NCBI RefSeq assembly: GCF_022921095.1
Contig: NZ_CP095053.1
Location: forward strand, 972,501 to 1,036,500
DNA length: 64,000 bases
Reading direction: 5' to 3'
Source of the DNA: Hymenobacter aerilatus
GTDB lineage: Bacteria; Bacteroidota; Bacteroidia; Cytophagales; Hymenobacteraceae
In this document: one piece after another, positions 61,796 to 64,000 of the stretch
Layout of the letters: each line of letters begins with the position of its first letter
Numbering within the stretch: the stretch's first letter is position 1
Translations under genes and position numbers: made by a program
The notes under the pieces: generated by a model
Database searches by the model: none
What the model saw: only the letters and a program-made list of their open reading frames with translations
What the model was told of the DNA's origin: nothing

Positions 61796-64000
61796 ATGTG
61801 GATAGTTCGACTGGCGCTGGCGCGCCCCTACACCTTTGTGGTGATGGCCCTACTGATTTTGCTGGGCGGCATCATGACCATTCGCACCATGGCGGTGGAC
61901 ATCTTCCCGGAGGTGAATATCCCGGTGGTAGGTGTGGTCTGGACGTATTCGGGCATGAGCCCCGAGGAAATGAACCGCCGCGTACTGGTCATCAACCAGC
62001 GGGCCTACACCACCACTGTCAACAACATTGAGCACATGGAGTCCCAGTCCCTGAAGGGGGTAGGGATTATCAAGGTATTCTTCCAGCCCGGCTCCGACCC
62101 CGCGGCTGGCGTGGCCCAGCTCACGGCCATCTGCCAAACCTTGCTGCGCATTATGCCGCCCGGCATCACGCCGCCCAACATCATCCGCTACTCGGCCTCC
62201 AACGTGCCGATTGCACAGGCCAGCTTGTCGTCGGAAACGCTGGGCGAGTCGGACCTCTACGACGCCAACAACTCGTTTATCCGGCCGGGTTTGGCCATTG
62301 TGAAAGGCGCCTCGCTGCTCCTACCCAACGGCGGCAAGCCCAAGCAGGTGATGGTAGACCTCGACCCCGTGGCCCTGGCCGGGAAAGGACTGTCGGCCAA
62401 TGATGTCGTGACGGCCATTACCTCCCAGAACATCATCCTACCCGCTGGCACTGCCAAAATGGGCACCCGCGAGTACGACGTGCGCCTGAACAGCAGCCCC
62501 GAGGCCGTGGCCGCCCTCAACGACCTACCCATCCGGCAGGTAAACGGCGCCACGGTGTACGTGCGCGACGTGGCCTTTGTGCACGAGGGCGCGGCCGTGC
62601 AGCAGAACATTGTGCGCCAAAACGGACGCCGCACGGCCTTTGTGCCCATCATGAAAAGCGGTGGCGCCAGCACCCTCGACGTGATTGAGGGCATCAAGGA
62701 AGCCCTACCCAACGTGTTGGCCAACGCTCCCGAAGGCCTCGACTTAAAACTGCTATTCGACCAGTCGTTTTTTGTGCGCGCCAGCATCAAGGGCGTGGTG
62801 GTGGAAGCGTGTATTGCCGCTTGCCTTACCGGCCTCATGATTTTGCTGTTCTTGGGCTCGTGGCGCTCTACCCTCATCATTGCGCTTAGCATTCCACTGT
62901 CGATTCTGGTGAGCATCATCGTGATGAAGCTGCTGGGGCAGACGCTAAATATTATGACGCTGAGCGGCCTATCGTTGGCCGTGGGGATGCTGGTGGACGA
63001 TGCCACGGTGGAAATCGAGAACATTCACCGCAACATGGGCTTGCGCAAGGGCCTGAAACGCTCCATTCTCGACGGGGCCCAGCAGATTGCTACCCCCGCG
63101 CTGGTGGCTACCCTGTCCATCTGCATTGTGTTTGTGCCGGTGTTTTTCCTGGCGGGTGTGGCGTCCTACATCTTCACGCCGCTGGCCCTGGCCGTGATAT
63201 TTGCCATGCTGGCCTCCTACCTGCTCTCGCGCACGCTGGTGCCTACCATGGTGCAGTTTCTGCTGCGCAAAGAACTCCCGATTTATCATGCCGAAGGCGG
63301 CACCCACCTGCCCACCGAATCGGTGCGCAACCACCAGCCCGTGAGCGAGGCCGAAGCCCGCCTCGACCAGCTCCGCCGCGAGCAAGCCGAGTGGGAGCAC
63401 CCCAGCGGCACGGCCGAGGAAGAAGCCGAAGAGCCCATCACCGAAGCCGAACGCAAGGCTGCGAAAAGTATTGAGGAAAGCTGGGTGTGGCGCCTGCACA
63501 AAGGCTTCGACCACCGTTTCGAGAAGTTTCGGGGGCACTACCGCGACGCCCTAGATTGGGCCCTAGACAACCGCCGGGCGGTGGTTCTGTGCTTTGTGGT
63601 GCTGTTTGTGGGGTCGGGCTGTCTGTACCCGCTTATTGGCGAAAACTTTTTCCCGAAAGTAGACGCGGGCGAGCTGCGCCTGCACGTACGCGCCCCCACC
63701 GGCACGCGCCTGGAGGAAACGGAGCGCCGTTTTGCGCAAGTGGAGCAGATTATCCGCTCGGTGATTCCGAAAGACGAGCTGGAGCTGATTCTCGATAACA
63801 TTGGCCTACCCGTGGTGCCCCTAAACTTATTGATGAGCGACAACCCCGTGATTGGGGCCGGCGACGGCGAGATCCTGGTGTCGATGAAGGAGGAGCACGG
63901 CCCCACGGCCGAGTACATCCGCGAAATCCGGCGCCGCATCAACAAAGAGCAGCCCGACCTAACGGTGTTTTTCCAACCGGCCGACATCGTGAACCAGACC
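61796..64000 (+). CDS. RND efflux transporter permease, N-terminal part (cut by window edge)
   Basis: 735 codons from ATG 61796 to the window edge; full proteins are about 1050 aa. The frame starts MWIVRLALARPYTFVVMALL, the usual RND start with its first membrane helix. The proton-relay Asp pair is D401/D402 in LAVGMLVDDATVEIENIHRN. FVPVFFLAGVASYIFTPLAL follows. After TM6 there is an unusually long acidic, Ala/Glu-rich linker (about residues 500-560, EARLDQLRREQAEW, GTAEEEAEEPITEAER). No fusion or outer-membrane partner is visible upstream; they may lie to the right. Type (drug or metal) cannot be told. Confidence 0.92.
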   Translation, partial: MWIVRLALARPYTFVVMALLILLGGIMTIRTMAVDIFPEVNIPVVGVVWTYSGMSPEEMNRRVLVINQRAYTTTVNNIEHMESQSLKGVGIIKVFFQPGSDPAAGVAQLTAICQTLLRIMPPGITPPNIIRYSASNVPIAQASLSSETLGESDLYDANNSFIRPGLAIVKGASLLLPNGGKPKQVMVDLDPVALAGKGLSANDVVTAITSQNIILPAGTAKMGTREYDVRLNSSPEAVAALNDLPIRQVNGATVYVRDVAFVHEGAAVQQNIVRQNGRRTAFVPIMKSGGASTLDVIEGIKEALPNVLANAPEGLDLKLLFDQSFFVRASIKGVVVEACIAACLTGLMILLFLGSWRSTLIIALSIPLSILVSIIVMKLLGQTLNIMTLSGLSLAVGMLVDDATVEIENIHRNMGLRKGLKRSILDGAQQIATPALVATLSICIVFVPVFFLAGVASYIFTPLALAVIFAMLASYLLSRTLVPTMVQFLLRKELPIYHAEGGTHLPTESVRNHQPVSEAEARLDQLRREQAEWEHPSGTAEEEAEEPITEAERKAAKSIEESWVWRLHKGFDHRFEKFRGHYRDALDWALDNRRAVVLCFVVLFVGSGCLYPLIGENFFPKVDAGELRLHVRAPTGTRLEETERRFAQVEQIIRSVIPKDELELILDNIGLPVVPLNLLMSDNPVIGAGDGEILVSMKEEHGPTAEYIREIRRRINKEQPDLTVFFQPADIVNQT

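Overview
The window looks like a chromosomal segment of a Hymenobacter-type member of the Bacteroidota (Cytophagales). The evidence is high-GC coding DNA with a SusC/SusD pair, an HmuY/HmuR-type heme locus, a Bacteroidota promoter (TTG, 19 nt, TAnnTTTG), a BamA-like outer membrane protein, 2TM-domain and SGNH proteins, and many copies of the word CTACC/GGTAG both in genes and between them. The genus is inferred from protein families and style only. I saw no rRNA, tRNA, CRISPR array, prophage or plasmid module. Both edges cut a gene: an M23-like peptidase at the left and an RND efflux permease at the right.

Layout. 0-5 kb: housekeeping genes (PaaE-like reductase, NUDIX hydrolase, M3 peptidase, LEA-like lipoprotein). 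5.1-12.4 kb: a complete heme-uptake locus (receptor, HmuY, HmuT, HmuU, HmuV, HmuS) behind a clear promoter and a 27-bp Fur-family-like operator. 12.5-18.7 kb: thiL, then a predicted amidoligase/peptide-modification cluster on the minus strand (permuted ATP-grasp, alpha-E, transglutaminase) with a divergent zinc-ribbon metallopeptidase. 18.8-26.1 kb: a PAS histidine kinase, a truncated MBL gene, and three genes with kinase-type folds (SelO, a HipA-like kinase overlapping a DUF3037 gene, an LRR-kinase fusion). 26.2-31.7 kb: an outer-membrane barrel gene bracketed by two long palindromic repeats in inverted orientation, then small metabolic and stress genes (SGNH hydrolase, orphan ABC ATPase, MsrB, DUF421, macrodomain, 2TM). 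31.7-33.2 kb: an IS110-family element with a structured leader that is a bridge-RNA candidate. 33.2-37.5 kb: a RimK module (zinc protease, RimK, aspartoacylase-like), an OmpH/Skp-like protein, an 18-copy GGGTA array, and a Tyr/Gly-rich lipoprotein.

37.5-52.3 kb is a glycan/uronate locus. The minus strand carries susC (frameshifted), susD, DUF1080, a Tat-type Gfo/Idh/MocA oxidoreductase, DUF6807 and a LacI regulator. The plus strand carries apbE, a second Tat-type Gfo/Idh/MocA oxidoreductase, an UxuB-like mannonate oxidoreductase and uxuA. Two LacI-type operators sit in the divergent promoter region. No classical glycoside hydrolase or polysaccharide lyase is present, which suggests oxidative (keto-sugar) glycan processing feeding the hexuronate pathway. 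52.5-64 kb: CvfB-like S1 protein, Omp85-like protein, a radical-SAM DNA modification/repair protein and its usual TIGR03915 partner separated by three or four unrelated genes, rfbD, a VOC lipoprotein and the RND pump.

Intergenic DNA is rich in hairpin repeats: seven members of a roughly 100-bp REP-like family starting TGTCATCCTGAG, plus at least four other inverted-repeat families. The best candidates for less-described biology are the HipA-like/DUF3037/LRR-kinase group, the split radical-SAM/TIGR03915 pair, the Tat-oxidoreductase plus ApbE uronate locus, and the barrel gene bracketed by palindromes.
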